From assembly GCA_945859605.1 (NCBI GenBank), contig OX243818.1, positions 34,831,294 to 34,895,293 of the forward strand: a DNA stretch of 64,000 bases, written 5' to 3'. Shown here in pieces: positions 53,633-64,000 of this stretch (position 1 is the stretch's first letter; each line of letters starts with the position of its first letter). The notes below the pieces were generated by a model, which was not told the DNA's origin, ran no database searches, and saw only the letters and a program-made list of their open reading frames with translations. Position numbers and translations under genes: made by a program. The stretch comes from Lumbricus rubellus. Taxonomy: Eukaryota > Annelida > Clitellata > Crassiclitellata > Lumbricidae.

Positions 53633-53945
53633 GGTGTTCAAAGTTTGGGGTTCGGGATCGGCATAAACAGTTGCCGCCATAATACTCCAAACATTTTCCA
53701 TTGGTGACAAATCCGGCGAATTAGGCGGCCAGTCCCCTGGTGAGATGTAAGCTATCCATTGATAGGCCCTATTTTTGTTCAACCATTCGACTGAGGCATT
53801 TGATGTGTATGCACGTGCACCGTCTTCGCCGCTATTACAAAACATTTTTGTGGCTGTTAACTGAGTGCAGACTGCACTTTGCTGGAATGCGGGTTTGACC
53901 TCTTTCTCCAGTATCTCATTGATGTAATAAGTCGAAGTGACTGGT
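53633..53945 (-). pseudogene. Tc1/mariner-type transposase, catalytic C-terminal part
   Basis: Minus-strand frame: a FQQSAVCTQLTATK region, then EDGARAYTSNASVEWLN and WPPNSPDLSPMENVWSIM, the DGAxxHT...WPxxSPDLxPxExVW block holding the second and third catalytic acids. It is interrupted at TTAA 53629. Confidence 0.85.
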
Positions 53946-55117
53946 TTTATTTGTAATAATATGAAGTTTTGTTATTCCAACTGTTTATGTAGAAAATAAA
54001 ATTACGTTTCTCTCACAAAAGCAAACTTCAATGTAGGCCTATAAAATTTATGTGGTTACGTATTATAGCTATAGTCACCCATTTTAATATGGAAGGCAAG
54101 ATGAAAAAAAGGAACTAAGGCAGAAGAATAAACTATAGCGCAATAGTAGCCTATGCAACATGTTTCTATTTTAGGCTACACAATTATTATGTTTAGGTCC
54201 TCCCAAAGAGGATCTTGAATAGCCTAGGCTATAAAAGATCGGTAGACTACAGTAACTGTGGCCTAGGCCTAGCTTACTGGCAGCGTGTTTTTGTGTCAAG
54301 CGCCGCTACTGTGTGAGCGAACAGACGCTACTAAAACGTGCATAAGTGCTGCGTGTGTCCTGGCAACCCTAAGCCGACTCAACGAGTCCACAGGCAAACA
54401 CAGCAGACTATAACCACGAATAGTGTTGACTCTGTTGTGTAAATATATGACCTGTGTTCTATGAAATGGGGTCGACCGTCAACTGGCAAGATAATATCGT
54501 CGACTGACGACGCATTGCTACACGACCTAGATGAGAAGGATCTATAGAACCTAGGCTACGTCAAGTGATATGGATATTGCGCGTTAGACGAAGGACTTCA
54601 AACCGCCTGGGTCATCAGTCTGATGATGCAGGAATAATGGTTCGTTGCCAATTCTTATTTTCGACGCATCAAAGTTCTGGATATTGCACAGACTTATTTC
54701 GAATCTTTGCGTGAAACTTAGCATAGGCCTGCTGAAATCCAGTAAGTCGCACTGCCATAATACTTGTTCAGCAACTTGTACATGTAGGCTGTTTGTCATC
54801 GCCATGTAAGGAGGGGCTGACTAACACCGCTGACTCAATCACTGACGACGGAATAATAATTATTGCTGTCGAATTTGGTAGTGCTATCCAAGTTCTTATA
54901 ATAATAATGTGAGGCGGTAAGGATTTAGCTCATTAATTCATTCATTCTATGGATTTATATAGCGCCTCTTAGAGAAAACTACTCAGTTGCGCTCTCAGCC
55001 CAGCCACGGCGAAAGAAAAACAGACTTGAGAGATTTACGAAACAAAGTTTGAATGGTCAGATGCAGTAAATGAAGCTTCGAAGGAAGTTCATTCCAGATT
55101 GACGGTCCTACAACCTA
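53946..55117. other. no gene seen; contains a retroelement-like tail
   Basis: At 54953-55005 on minus, GAGCGCAACTGAGTAG...GAGGCGCTATATAAAT resembles the other tails. No convincing coding frames. Confidence 0.5.
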
Positions 55118-56090
55118 CACTGTGTCCGGAAAAAAAGGGACCCATTTTCTAAATATGAAAATAAATAGTAAAAATTCATCGATTTTTACAATTCAAACAC
55201 CGTTTTAATCCTGACATATTTGTCTAACAATTGTGAAAATATAAAGGTTTTAGTCTCAACGATGACGTCATAATGACGTCATTTGCATTAGAGTTCATTT
55301 AGACGGCCAGTCATGCATGGTTTCGGTTGGTATATTGGCTCTTGGTAAAACGGAAATCCATTTAATGGAACTAAGAGTAAAAATAAATGCAGCTTATTAC
55401 AGGGATTGTCTGATCCATTTAAAATTGATGCCTGATATCCGGGAATATTCGAAACAATAGCCTACACATTTAAACAAAATGGTGCTTCAGCTCACTGAGT
55501 TCGTCAAGATGTTGACCTGTTGACTAAGGAGACTTGGACTTCATTCCTCTTAATCTTTGGCCACTAAATGGCCGCCCGCTTAAATCCCGCTGATGATAAG
55601 ATCTGGAGACTGATGGAGGAGAAGGCATACAACACAAGGATAAGAGACATTGAAGAACTCCGTGAGCGAATTATTAATGCCTGGGAGGATTTTGATCAGC
55701 TGGTTATCGATGCTGCTGTTGGCTATAGCTATTAGCGCGACCGTTTTGAAGCTTATATTGAGACCAAAGGTGTACACTTTGACCACAAATTTCAGTCTGA
55801 CATAATTCAAATATAAAAATAAAGTTAAACTTACATGTACATTTAATATTGATAAATTAAATCATAAAATATTAAAAATTTTGAAGATTTTGCGCATTTA
55901 ACTCTTAAATTTGACTTTTTGTGCAAATGACGTCACTATGACGTCAATATTCGAACTGAAACTTTTATATTTTCATCAATGTTAGACAAATATGTCAGGA
56001 TTAAAATGGTCTTTGAATTGTGAAAATCGATGAATATTTACTATTTATTTTGATATTTAAAAAATGGGTCCCTTTTTTCCGGACACAGTG
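55118..56090. mobile_element. mariner/Tc1-type element with inverted repeats of about 190 bp
   Basis: CACTGTGTCCGGAAAAAA at both ends in inverted orientation, the arms matching for about 190 bp (GGGACCCATTTT, ATCCTGACATATTTGTCTAA and TGACGTCAT words in both). Left flank is TA; the right is not. Confidence 0.85.
55480..55740 (+). pseudogene. remnant transposase of the mariner/Tc1-type element
   Basis: Plus strand reads NGASAH-type and PADDKIWRLMEEKAYNTRIR, then an IEELRERIINAWEDFDQ block and VIDAAV, the C-terminal helix region of mariner/Tc1 transposases. The N-terminal and catalytic parts are deleted and there are stops, so the copy cannot be autonomous. Confidence 0.75.
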
Positions 56091-56348
56091 AAAGCTCGGT
56101 GTTTTCTGGCAGCTAAGCGAGCCCGCGCCCCGCGGAACTAGTTGTCCCGTCATAGAGCGAAGAGCCAGATGCGCTTCAACATTCCAATGCATGAAAACTC
56201 CGTAATATTATGACTGATGAATGCTAAAAACCCACATGGCAATGCTTCGTCTGCCGTGTGATTAATATTTGTGCAAATTTTGCTGACCTTGTTTCTTTCG
56301 GAAGGCGCTCTTCAAGCATGACTACTTCCGGCTTGGCTTGGCTATGGT

Positions 56349-56636
56349 CAGGGCCGGATGAAGGCATGTTCAACATGTTCGGCCGAACAGGGGTCCCACA
56401 CTTTCCACACTTTAGGGGGGCCCCACAAACGCGAGAAAAAAAATTTCATGACTAAATTTCGACCAAACGATTATTTTCCGGAAAATTTCGCCAGATGACA
56501 AAAAAAGGTCATCAACTTTTTTGGCGGATGAAATGGCAAGATTTTGCCGAAAAATTTCGCAAGGTGACTAAAAAAAGAATATCCGGCCGGCAAAAATTTC
56601 CCGAACAGGGCCCCCACAGTGCTTAATCCGGCCCTG
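56349..56636. mobile_element. short nonautonomous hAT element
   Basis: CAGGGCCGGATGAAGGCA at the left and GTGCTTAATCCGGCCCTG at the right; flanks GCTATGGT and GCTGTGGT (7 of 8). Confidence 0.8.
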
Positions 56637-56644
56637 GCTGTGGT

Positions 56645-58495
56645 TATCGTGAGATTGGTTGTTGGTTCCTCACTCATTGAATCAATAATAAGCTTATTTT
56701 TGTGTTCCGTCCATGTCAAACTTTTATTAACGCAAGCTCCTTGAAATTTTGCATTGCGAGTTTTAAACAGGGCAGGCAGCCAGGCAGTTCCATTATTCTG
56801 TCAAAAAACTCAAAACCGATCTTGGATTCAATTGCTCGTAGAATGGAAAAATATGAAGTAGAGGGCCTACGCCAGGCATAGTAAAATTTCCTTCAAATAC
56901 CAAATAAACTATAGTATGGCTTAATTGGTATTGGAAGGAAATTCTATTTTACGCTGTTTGGAGTCCAATTGCTTTAGAAATTTAATTACAATGTAATAAT
57001 TATAATTAGTTGTTTCTATAGCTCACAGCCCTGACCACGTAATAACGCTGCCACTGAGAGAACCACTAAAAATTTAGGACGAGGTTTTAAGAAGAAAGAG
57101 AGACTTGAGCTTATACAAAGATTCATAAGAGAGAGCCGACCTAACGTGGAAGAGGGTATTCCGTGAGGAAGTCCAATGATGCATGAGTAGACCTAATTCT
57201 GGTCCTTGCTAGTGGGACAAATGAAACCAGATAACGGAGATGCTGATGAGAAGATGCAGAACGAGGGTAACAAATATTCGTATCGTATCGTATTAAAACA
57301 TTTATAAAGCGCCTCTACTAGGGTGAACCGTTCAGAGGCGCTCCCAGTGCGCAAGGCCACGACAGAAGAAATACATTTTGAGGAAAGAAAATGAGGAGGA
57401 GTGGTTACTAGTTAGAAGTTGAGACCGAGTAGATGGAGACAGAGTATTCCAAAGAGAGGGGCCAATTGATGCAAAGGATCGGGACTGAGCCATACTCGTT
57501 CTAGTAGGAGGAACTAAAAATCAAATCTATTTGAAGAGCGGAGTGGGCGATGTGAGGAGGCTGAAAGAGGTGAATTTCATTTGCTAGATATTTCGGGGCA
57601 AGACCCCGTTGAGCTTTGGAGACCAAGATGAGAATTTTAAACTTAATGCGCGCAGTTGGAGGAAGCTAATGGAGTTGTTCAAACATGAAAGTAGAAAAAT
57701 GCGAATAACGTGGAAGGCGTGCAATTAACCCTCGGGCTACCAAGCATTTTTTTGTAACACGAACTACCAGGAGGGGATGGTTACCAACTTACCCCCTTTG
57801 GATTTTGGGTTTGGTTTGAGGTATCATAACTTGTAATACACCAATGGATTCAGCATTGATTTCTACACAAAATGGTATATTTAGGTTTAAAATATATGAA
57901 AGCACCTCGAAATTATGAATTTTTTCCCATAGGTACCCGTCGATTCCACAAAATGCATACTTTCGCATAAGCAAAATATTTAGATTCTGTGTGTTTTTGA
58001 CATAATTTATTTATACAAGAATAGTATACATATAATAAAGTCCAATGTTCAACTATAAAAGCTAGTAATAACTTCAAATTTTGTTTGTCCAAATTTGAAT
58101 GTGCATAACTTCGGACTATGTTGATAGAATTTGATAAATTTTCAGGAAACATTTATAAGTTATCCCTCTTTCACGCTGTAAAATGTCATAGCGTTTCATT
58201 TAGAATTAACAGATATATCGCCAAAACAAAAATGGCTCACTTCAATTGGGACACCGTATACATGTAATAGTAAAACCTAGAACTAGTGTGAAACTTCATA
58301 ACTTCAGTGATGATTGTTTTATTGTAAGTCGTTTGGGCCTACATTTAAAGATTTTAGAGCAAATATTTAGACTTCACGCTTTGTAAATAAACTCTGAGAA
58401 AGTGGTTGCATACAATGCATAGAACCTGGGTGTGGTCATATGGCCTATATTGTATCTTCTAGGATAGGTATGTTTATCGTTAATAGACTAGTAAA
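56645..58495. other. no gene seen
   Basis: A retroelement-like tail (TTTATAAAGCGCCTCTACTAG, on minus) lies at 57299-57345. A TTAACCCTCGGGCTACC word near 57727 looks like a single piggyBac-type end without partner. Confidence 0.5.
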
Positions 58496-58930
58496 GTCCC
58501 TGTGCCGGTCCTAAGCCCGGACAAAATGAGGAAGGTTTGCCAGATGGGTGGCGATACTCTGGCAGTAAAAAACCAAGACGATTGTAATCCGCCAAAACCA
58601 CGACCCAAGTGACATGGCTACCCAGATGCTTCAAGGTGTCATGATGTGAAGCAGACATGCACAGGTCGGTCAGGACAGACTGGTGGAGAGAGTCGGGGGA
58701 GAGAGCGTGGGACGCAACGGGCATTGACCCACGTTGTCCTTCATGCCTCTTTTTCACGATTCTCTTCGATCGGACAATGTGGTCTAGATGCTCCAAGATG
58801 TTAATGGTATGGAGCAGACCTGCTGACCGGACAAGTTGAGGCTGGGCAGCATGACGCGAGACAGACTCAGACAGAGAGTGGCGTCGGACTCTAACGGGCA
58901 TTGAGCCCTATGATATTGATGATGATGAAT
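58496..58930 (-). repeat. dispersed repeat, reverse copy
   Basis: Reverse-complement copy of 40211-40655, ending in a (ATG)n-like tract. Confidence 0.8.
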
Positions 58931-60445
58931 AGACTAGTAGGTATGCGTTACTTTTATGACTTATTGTCTGCATTGTATCTTTATGTTCCAGGAAAGAAGA
59001 TGACGTCTAGTGCGACAGATGCAGTAAGAAAAGTAAGACTGAAATATCCTGTTTAATGGACTAATCTTAAAATCAGAGCTAGCCTAAATACCAAATTACA
59101 AACGCCGAGATAGCCTACGGCAAGCTAGCCTAGCGACAGGTTTAGATCAAGTTTCGGTGAAAAATAGCTATAGCCAATAGTTTATAATTGCGTAGGCCGC
59201 CTGGCCTATGTGACATTGTATGTATAACAGAGTTGATTGTGGGGGCTATATAAATGTAATGGCCGAATTAAGAGTGAAGCATATTGAGCTGGGAAGATGG
59301 CAGTGATGGTAGTAGAGTAGATAGAGGATAAGGAGGAAATGGCTGATGAAGCAAGCACACAAAGGAAATAGTTGCGGGTGAGTCAGCGAGGGATCTGACC
59401 AGCCGACAGGCAGATTTGAGCAGTAAGATGGGATGACCATATTTGGAGTGGAGATTGAGGATTTGGAGGAAGAGGAAGCCGGACAGTACCAGTGGTCGAG
59501 CAGACGAGGATCGAGGAAGCGCCCGCTGGCCGGACTGGGCTGGGAGCAAGAGGAGCGAGCAGATATAAATTAGGAATTCGGGAACAAAGGACAGTCGCAG
59601 GAAGCAGTCGAGGGAAGTCAGTCAGAAGGAGAGGACAGAAGGAGAGAACGGAAAGGCCAGCAACATCGGCGAGGGAGAAAAGGAGAACAAAGAAGATATA
59701 CAAACTGCAAGGGAAATAAGTTAAGTAGCAGATGTATTATTATTATTATTAATCTAACAGACTAACTTATTATTATTCGTGCAATTTAATATTGAATCGA
59801 GTGCTCTCCATGTGGAGTCTAATCTAGTTTCCATATTCTCTGTATTTTGTAACCGCTTGATTCATCTGTTGTGTTCAATAATAAATGTTGAAATATCTTT
59901 TATAATATTATTATTAACTAAGAAACACCTTAGCGACATATGTATGTAAGATTGTATGTACTTGCCCACGTGTAGCCTATGTGTATGAGCGTTTATATGG
60001 GGACTATATGCTGCATAGCAGTAAGATTACTTTTCTAAAGCTTATTTTATGCATCCTTCAAAGCTCTACTAAAACAGCTGTTTAAAACATGTACGTGCAT
60101 GGCAGTGTATAGTTTTGCACAAGGTTGACGATACACAAGGAGTTGCATCAGGATACCGGGTCTTAGCTGGTGACTCTCGTACATTCTGTAAATTCATATC
60201 TCAAAATGAACCGCTTTTAGGTCTGCATGAAGGTCGTCATTAATGGGAGTTGGATTGGTGACTTTGTGTTTACAAAAGTGGAAGTTGGAATAATGCATCC
60301 CTTTCCCGGGCCACAGGAAGTATACTTCCCACCCTGATTTGTATGTATAGTTCCATGGGAAACAGCTTGCATATTGTATTTGTGGTTTACACGTATTGAC
60401 ATACATAGGCTACATGTACGACGTTGTACGTACATAAATGTACAC
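58931..60445. other. no gene supported
   Basis: Contains a GA-rich stretch (59265-59700) whose frames are compositionally biased, an (ATT)n tract near 59740 and an AATAAATG word near 59879 that could be a polyadenylation signal. Confidence 0.4.
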
Positions 60446-60453
60446 ATATACAG

Positions 60454-63187
60454 TAGGGTGGAGTGAAAAAACTTTTTCTCGAATTTCCAATTCTAATAGT
60501 GATCAAAAGTTGCCTATGATATCACAGAATTGCTACAAAAAATTTGATCTTCCTATGTTGACGTCTTCTGCCCTCTACCGGACGATTTAAGGACGCCATG
60601 TTGATTTTCAGTAATGTCAGGCATTTTAGACCAGGCTTGGAATATGAAAATTCCACTGTTAGAAGCAAATCATTTAACAATTTGCTAACTGGTGTTTCTA
60701 GACTAATTTGACCCTCCTGAAAACGAAAATCGTGGTTAGCAAGCTGGATTTTTAGCGGTTCCATGGGAAAACAAGATGGCGGACAAAATGGTTGCCAATT
60801 GCTTCAAATGACTAAAAGTAAAGTATTGTATGTGATAGGAACACGGTTTTAGACTCTAAATTAAGATTATATGGTTCAAGGAATGTAATGAAATTAAAGA
60901 CATATATGTAGCACTGCAAAAAACAAAATGGCGGACAAAATGGCGGCCAGAATATTAGAATGGCTATAAGTGAAGTCATGTGTGCAATGGAATCATGATT
61001 TCAGGGTCTAAGTCAACATTTTCGAGGTCAAGGAATACGATGGAACCAATGTCACTCATGTAGCACGACACGAAAAAAAACCAAAATGGCGGACAAAATG
61101 GCGGCCAGAATTCTAAAATGGCTACAAGCGAAGGCATGTATGCAATCGGAATTTGTTTTCAGTTTTTTAACCAGGCCTTTGCAAGATGGCATATGGGGGC
61201 CTGTGCTGTGGAATGTATCTATAATCTTCCCTTATTTTGCCAGATATGATCATTCAAATTATCACAATTCCCTCAGCAGGTCTTAGACCAAGGAGCGTTC
61301 TGCAAAAGAACACCGACGAAGTTATCATGCAGCACCTTATCACAGCGTATCAAACTGACTATCCCACCCCTCCCCACCGCTCCCCCAATCCCTCCCCCAC
61401 CCTTACCTACCCATCCCCACCCCCTCCCCACCTCTCCCCCGCCCCTCCCCACCCCTCCTCCTCCAATTTTTCGACAACGGAGTCCCGCTATTTCAAGACA
61501 CAATACGAGTCACCATTGTTCCACTTTTTTATAAGCAATTTCCAGGTCCAGAACCTATCCAAGACAATAATTATTGGCCCTCTTGTAGCCAATTGAAAGT
61601 ATCTTTACATGTGCAACCATTGCATCTGCCAGGTCACCAAATGTCTTCGCCTTTGGAGGGTCCCTATTGCTTGTACCATTGCTTGTCCAATGTCCATTCA
61701 ATAGCTTATCTGGAAACTGTTCGTATGAAATGCGACACGATTTATTGGGTAGATCTCAAAATTTGGTCATATCTCATATTATATGCAGATGTCTTGCATT
61801 GGCTCCGTTTCCTGCAGCGTATTGCCTCCATGGTCTGTGTGCTGGTTAGGGGTGCTTTGAGGGACGAGCCCCACTTATTTTCAAGAACTCTGTTTTTCAA
61901 CTCGGGTGTCCTGCGTCGATCCATTCCTCGGTTGACGGACCAAGCTGAGCTTCTGCTATTCGACAGCAAAGTTCATTCTCTGTTGCTGGTTCCACAACCT
62001 TAAATGTCCACCCATTTTCACAGCGCTTATTGCCCATGGGTCACTCCACTCCGTTCCTTAAGAATCTAAAAACTGTCCTATTCAGTCGTGGTTAGGTCGG
62101 GAGTGATATCGAGCAGCCTACCTTGAAGAGGCCCTACAAAAATATTCTAAATAAATAAATGCTATGCCTCTGTTAAAAGTTTCTGACTGGACAAGTTACT
62201 TTTCGAAAAACATCCAATGCCACAGATTTTGAGGGAAGCTCATGGCATGATATTGATGCCAGATCCGTGGGATAGTCAGTTTGATACGATGTGATAAGGT
62301 GCTGCATGATAACTTCGTCGGTGTTCTTTCGCAGAACGCTCCTTGCCTAAGACCTGCTGAGGGAATTGTGATAATTGGAATGATCATATCTGGCAAAATA
62401 AGAGAACATAATAGATAAATTCCACAGCACAGGCCCCCATATGCCATCTTGCAAAGGCCTGGTTAAAAAACTGAAAACAAATTCCGATTGCATACATGCC
62501 TTCGCTTGTAGCCATTGTAGAATTCTGACCGCCAATTTGTCCGCCATTTTGGTTTTCGTGCCGTGCTGCATGAGTGACATTGGTTCCATCGTATTCCTTG
62601 ACCTCGAAAATGTTGACTGAGACCCTGAAATCGTGATTACATTGCATACATGACTTCACTTATAGCCATTCTAATATTCTGGCCGCCATTTTGTCCGCCA
62701 TTTTGTTTTTTGCAGTGCTACATATATGTCTTTAATTTCATTACATTCCTTGAACCATATAATCTTAATTTAGAGTCTAAAACCGTGTTCCTATCACATA
62801 CAATACTTTACTTTTAGTCATTTGAAGCAATTGGCAACCATTTTGTCCGCCATCTTGTTTTCCCATGGAACCGCTAAAAATCCAGCTTGCTAACCACGAT
62901 TTTCGTTTTCAGGAGGGTCAAATTAGTCTAGAAACACCAGTTAGCAAATTGTTATATGATTTGCTTCTAACAGTGGAATTTTCATATTCCAAGCCTGGTC
63001 TAAAATGCCTGACATTACTGAAAATCAACATGGCGTCCTAAAATCGTCCGGTAGAGGGCAGAAGACGTCAACATAGGAAGGTCAAATTTTTTTTAGCAAT
63101 TCTGTGATACCATAGGCAACTTTTGATCACTATTAGAATTGGAAATTCGAGAAAAATTCGAAAAAACAGGTTTTTCACTCCACCCTA
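60454..63187. mobile_element. large foldback hAT-type element, 2.73 kb
   Basis: Begins TAGGGTGGAGTGAAAAA, ends TTTTTCACTCCACCCTA. Perfect 8-bp duplication ATATACAG at 60446-60453 and 63188-63195. Arms of about 915 bp (60454-61367 and 62267-63187) are near-identical inverted copies, around an 899-bp spacer that opens with a CCCCACC-rich tract. Confidence 0.92.
61368..62266. other. spacer of the foldback element
   Basis: C-rich repeat to about 61460, then sequence with a plus-strand frame 61593-62003 (136 aa, no recognised domain). The last part (62020-62155) has a retroelement-like tail with ATAAATAAATG. Confidence 0.5.
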
Positions 63188-63562
63188 ATATACAGTATAC
63201 ACCGTGATTAAAAAAGTAAGCCAAATTGCTTTTCATATAGGCCTAATTATCTCTAATGCCTGATAACATATCAAGCTAACAATTTCAAAATATTTAGAAA
63301 ATTGGACCAAAATATGATTCCAAAATTTCAAAAGATAAAATTGAACGAATAAAAAGATATGAATCTTTCAACTTCATAATGCCGCAATTTCAGTTTACCA
63401 GCAATTTTCTGGTGCCGCTCATTATGTATGGGGCTCTCAAAACTGTAGGTCTGAGTAGGCTACTGCAGCACCCTTAGCATCGACCAAAAGGCGGACTTGA
63501 ACGCATTGCATACTGAAACCACTTTCACATACTACTATAATAATCATATTTCTCTTAAACAG

Positions 63563-63800
63563 TGGAGACTGTTTTTGGAGGAGCGAATGGACTCAGATTT
63601 TGGACTTCTGGACAACCTACTTGCCGACGGAACCATTGATTGGACAGAACTGGACGAAGTTAGAAGCGAGAGTACTTTAAGGAAACGAAACGTTCAACTT
63701 TTGAATTACATTTTGGACAAAGAGAGAGGCGATGGTTTGATTGCGGCTCTTCGAGATGGTGATCAGATACACATCGCAAACTACTTGACTGCCGATGGAG
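63563..63800 (+). CDS. exon encoding a CARD (caspase-recruitment) domain
   Basis: Acceptor TTTCTCTTAAACAG ends at 63562; donor GTAAGG begins at 63801. The 238-bp exon (phase 0 in, phase 1 out) encodes about 79 residues that read as a CARD: LEERMDSDFGLLDNLLADG, a WTELDEVRSES segment, LRKRNVQLLNYILDK, and GLIAALRDGDQIHIANYL, matching the six-helix order. Such exons occur in RIG-I-like receptors, caspases, adaptors and NLR-type proteins; which one cannot be told from a single exon. No frame damage. Confidence 0.75.
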
Positions 63801-64000
63801 GTAAGGACTGATTTAAATGAATGAAACACAGGTAAAATCAATTGCAAGCACTAGTATTTGTTGTTTGCCGTCTTATTGCCGACATCAAAGCTTTGCAAGT
63901 GCACTTTGTCTGTAGGCCTATAGGCCTACATGGCGATATGTAGCCTACTTAACTGCTCTACATTTTTATAGGAGTGGTGCTTTGGTTTTATTATTGTGAA

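Noticed and set aside
59268..59719. Overlapping frames in the GA-rich stretch, and a possible solo LTR here
   Set aside because: Compositional bias explains the frames; no flanking duplication or matching second LTR found.
61237..61596. 119-codon Pro/Ser-rich frame in the foldback element
   Set aside because: Translation of the CCCCACC tract and arm sequence; not supported as a gene.

Overview
This is eukaryotic DNA from a metazoan, most likely a marine invertebrate. Evidence: spliced exons with good acceptors and donors (a CARD exon at the right end; a decayed SWIM-finger gene near 44.4-45.6 kb), tRNA-derived SINEs, a LINE 3' end, many hAT, piggyBac and mariner-type elements, long ATAC microsatellites and frequent GTAGGCCTAC-like words. 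The phylum cannot be fixed from the sequence; an echinoderm-like or other deuterostome source is only a guess.

The main content is a complete Polinton/Maverick (adintovirus-like) element at 18569-33670 (15,102 bp). It starts AG, ends CT, has near-identical terminal inverted repeats and sits between perfect 6-bp target duplications TAAGAA (18563-18568, 33671-33676). It carries a small SAP-like protein, a zinc-ribbon/PLA2 protein running into an RVE integrase with chromodomain, packaging ATPase, penton-like protein, hydrophobic virion-type protein, dUTPase-fold protein, membrane/coiled-coil protein, a conserved Polinton protein of unknown role, a basic core-like protein, double jelly-roll major capsid protein, two fibre-like genes with the same N-terminus and different heads, adenain-like protease, a paired zinc-finger protein and protein-primed PolB. 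Almost all frames are open, so insertion looks recent. Genes lie in inward blocks: a plus-strand structural block (20780-26986) and a minus-strand block (33438-27094). Hairpins sit at both convergent junctions.

A second, unrelated-in-sequence relic of the same kind lies at 1137-2853: a penton-like fragment, a beta-rich protein and a membrane protein homologous to the one in the intact element, packed end to end, with a putative secreted cysteine-rich gene on the other strand (2969-3346).

6.3-15.9 kb is transposon debris: an LTR-retroelement remnant with a 610-codon frame, hAT-like elements set in ATAC repeats, and a doubled tRNA-SINE. 33.7-43 kb holds minisatellite-ended foldback elements, a hAT element with transposase remnant, a SINE, and an NHL-type beta-propeller pseudogene. 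43.7-48.8 kb has a LINE 3' end, SWIM pseudogene exons with two hAT insertions in the introns, another foldback element and a SINE. 48.8-63.2 kb holds a Tc1-type transposase split by a piggyBac-like insertion, a mariner-type element, a short hAT element and a 2.7-kb hAT-type foldback element. The window ends in a CARD-encoding exon, the only apparently intact host coding sequence.
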